Assembly (NCBI RefSeq): GCF_018476525.1
Contig: NZ_JAHCST010000029.1
Span: 1-64,000, forward strand
Reading direction: 5' to 3'
DNA from: Acrocarpospora catenulata
GTDB lineage: Bacteria; Actinomycetota; Actinomycetes; Streptosporangiales; Streptosporangiaceae
Length of the DNA: 64,000 bases
Positions 63,026 through 64,000 of this stretch are shown here, piece after piece. Under the pieces are notes generated by a model. It worked only from the letters and a program-made list of their open reading frames with translations, had not been told where the DNA came from and did not search any database. The position numbers and the translations under genes were made by a program. Each line of letters starts with the position of its first letter. Position 1 is the first letter of the stretch.

Positions 63026-64000
63026 GTGACTCCCCGTGGTGCGGCGCCCCGCGCCGTGTCTCCTCATGTCAGGTCCCGCGCAGGGCTTCGTCCGGTACGG
63101 CTCGCGCTCGTGCTCGGCCTCCTCGCGCCGGGCCTGACCGCCTGCTTCGAGGAGCCGGCGCCGCACGAGGCCATCCGGGACTTCCTGGTCGGCTGGCAGA
63201 CCGGCGATTACGCGATGGCCGCCCGCCGTGCCGACGCCGAGGAGGCCGGGGTCCGCAAGGCGCTCGGCGACTTCGGGCTGCACCTGGACGCCGCCTCGAT
63301 CCGCTTCAAGCTCGGGCAGATCACCGTGGACGGCGAGAACGCCAAAGCGGCCTTCCAGGCCGAGGTGGACCTCGGCGAGAACACCCCGCTCTGGACATAC
63401 GACAGCGTGCTGCCGCTGCACCTGGTGGAGGGCCGGTGGAAGGTGCGGTGGTCGCCCACCGTCATGCACCCCGACCTGCACGAGGGCCAGCGGCTGGCGG
63501 TCAAGGCGGACCCGCAGGGCCGCCAGCCGATCGTGGACCGCAACGGCGACACCCTGCAGGACGCCGACACGCTGTACGTGGCGCAGGTGATCCCCGCCCA
63601 GCTGGCCGACCCCGCCCGGCTCTGCCAGGACCTCGCCAAGATCACCGGCTTCGCCCAGGACCGGCTGCTCAGCCGGGTGCTGTCGGCCCCGCCGACCGAC
63701 GCGGTGCCGCTGGCCACCTTCGGGCGGCGCAAGTTCGACGAGATCCAGGCCCAGCTCAACCGCATTGAGGGGTTGAAGATCGCCATCGTGCATCCGCCGG
63801 TGGCGCCCAAGTCGCCGGTGCAGATCGTGGGGCGGGTGACCGCGGTCACCGCGGAGAGCGAGCAGCAGCTGGGCGGGCCACAGCGGGCCGGGGACACGGT
63901 CGGCCGGGACGGGTTGCAGCGGGCCTACCAGGACCAGCTCACCGGCTCCACCGAGACCCGGGTGATCGTGCTGGACACCAAAACGGCCGATACGGTCAAG
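63026..64000 (+). CDS. Penicillin-binding protein with NTF2-like N-terminal domain (partial)
   Basis: The reading frame is open from the GTG at 63026, three bases after the smpB stop, to the window end: 325 codons. A lipoprotein-like signal ends LLAPGLTACF (Cys near residue 38). An NTF2-like domain as in MecA-type transpeptidases follows (HEAIRDFLVGWQTGDYAMAA, then WKVRWSPTVMHPDL). The start of the dimerisation domain comes next (GRQPIVDRNGDTLQ). The transpeptidase domain must lie beyond 64000. Low-affinity PBPs of this architecture cross-link peptidoglycan. Position 3' of smpB suggests a shared transcript. Confidence 0.82.
   Translation, partial: MTPRGAAPRAVSPHVRSRAGLRPVRLALVLGLLAPGLTACFEEPAPHEAIRDFLVGWQTGDYAMAARRADAEEAGVRKALGDFGLHLDAASIRFKLGQITVDGENAKAAFQAEVDLGENTPLWTYDSVLPLHLVEGRWKVRWSPTVMHPDLHEGQRLAVKADPQGRQPIVDRNGDTLQDADTLYVAQVIPAQLADPARLCQDLAKITGFAQDRLLSRVLSAPPTDAVPLATFGRRKFDEIQAQLNRIEGLKIAIVHPPVAPKSPVQIVGRVTAVTAESEQQLGGPQRAGDTVGRDGLQRAYQDQLTGSTETRVIVLDTKTADTVK

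Overview
This 64 kb window is high-GC chromosomal DNA from a filamentous-type actinomycete. The evidence is the GC-rich third codon positions, the many GTG starts, mtrA-mtrB-lpqB, ftsE-ftsX-smpB, a SecA with a nearby Rv3235-family gene, a DasR-like regulator, and RDD/SpoIIM/MoxR/DUF58 neighbours. The order Streptosporangiales is my best guess and is inference only. I see no rRNA, tRNA, CRISPR array, transposase or phage gene. The sequence starts inside an intergenic repeat and ends inside a penicillin-binding-protein gene.

Layout. (1) 0.2-7 kb: sugar-phosphate and methyl-cycle metabolism: phosphomannomutase, a Trm112-like protein, an SIS phosphomannose/phosphoglucose isomerase, a CDF metal transporter, a MerR regulator, and two adjacent S-adenosylhomocysteine hydrolases of different types. 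(2) 7-12 kb: secreted or envelope proteins: a lipoprotein, a DUF1023 alpha/beta hydrolase with a WXG-like N-terminus, a DUF305 lipoprotein preceded by an in-frame 33-bp tandem repeat, and an LVIVD-repeat protein. (3) 12.3-19.5 kb: the RDD and SpoIIM-like genes, divergent from back-to-back leaderless promoters, then an overlapping membrane operon (proline-rich membrane protein, DUF4129, DUF4350, MoxR, DUF58). (4) 19.9-24.8 kb: mtrA-mtrB-lpqB and a ComF-like gene. (5) 25-32 kb: the ribosome hibernation factor gene behind a long structured leader, an orphan NarL-type response regulator, a YcaQ-type DNA glycosylase, a small membrane protein, secA and an Rv3235-family gene.

(6) 32.2-39.7 kb: a compact N-acetylglucosamine phosphotransferase locus. 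It holds EIIC, a DasR-like GntR regulator, an SIS-type glucosamine-6-phosphate deaminase candidate, EIIB, EIIA, HPr, enzyme I and a lipoprotein beta-N-acetylhexosaminidase. DasR-type operators are present, one of them a doubled site. Together these would release, import and deaminate amino sugar under one regulator. (7) 39.7-44.4 kb: three HAD-family proteins with non-standard motif I, a DUF6912 protein and acetoacetyl-CoA synthetase. (8) 44.4-53.5 kb: accessory genes: a STAND ATPase with a probable acetyltransferase domain, a Tat-exported bicovalent flavoprotein, a NuoF-like flavoprotein/ferredoxin fusion overlapping a ferric-reductase-like membrane protein, a DUF1996 exoprotein carrying a Gln/Asn-rich tract, a DUF4142 protein, an ECF sigma factor with a stub anti-sigma factor, and a broken tryptophan-2,3-dioxygenase-like gene. 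(9) 53.5-64 kb: the giant NAD-glutamate dehydrogenase, a lipoprotein, prfB, a zinc-ribbon membrane microprotein, ftsE, ftsX, smpB and a partial penicillin-binding protein.

The least explained items are the redox/secretion group at 46.4-53.1 kb, the stem-loop repeat family at 1-109 and 26004-26152, the hibernation-factor leader RNA and the three-HAD cluster.
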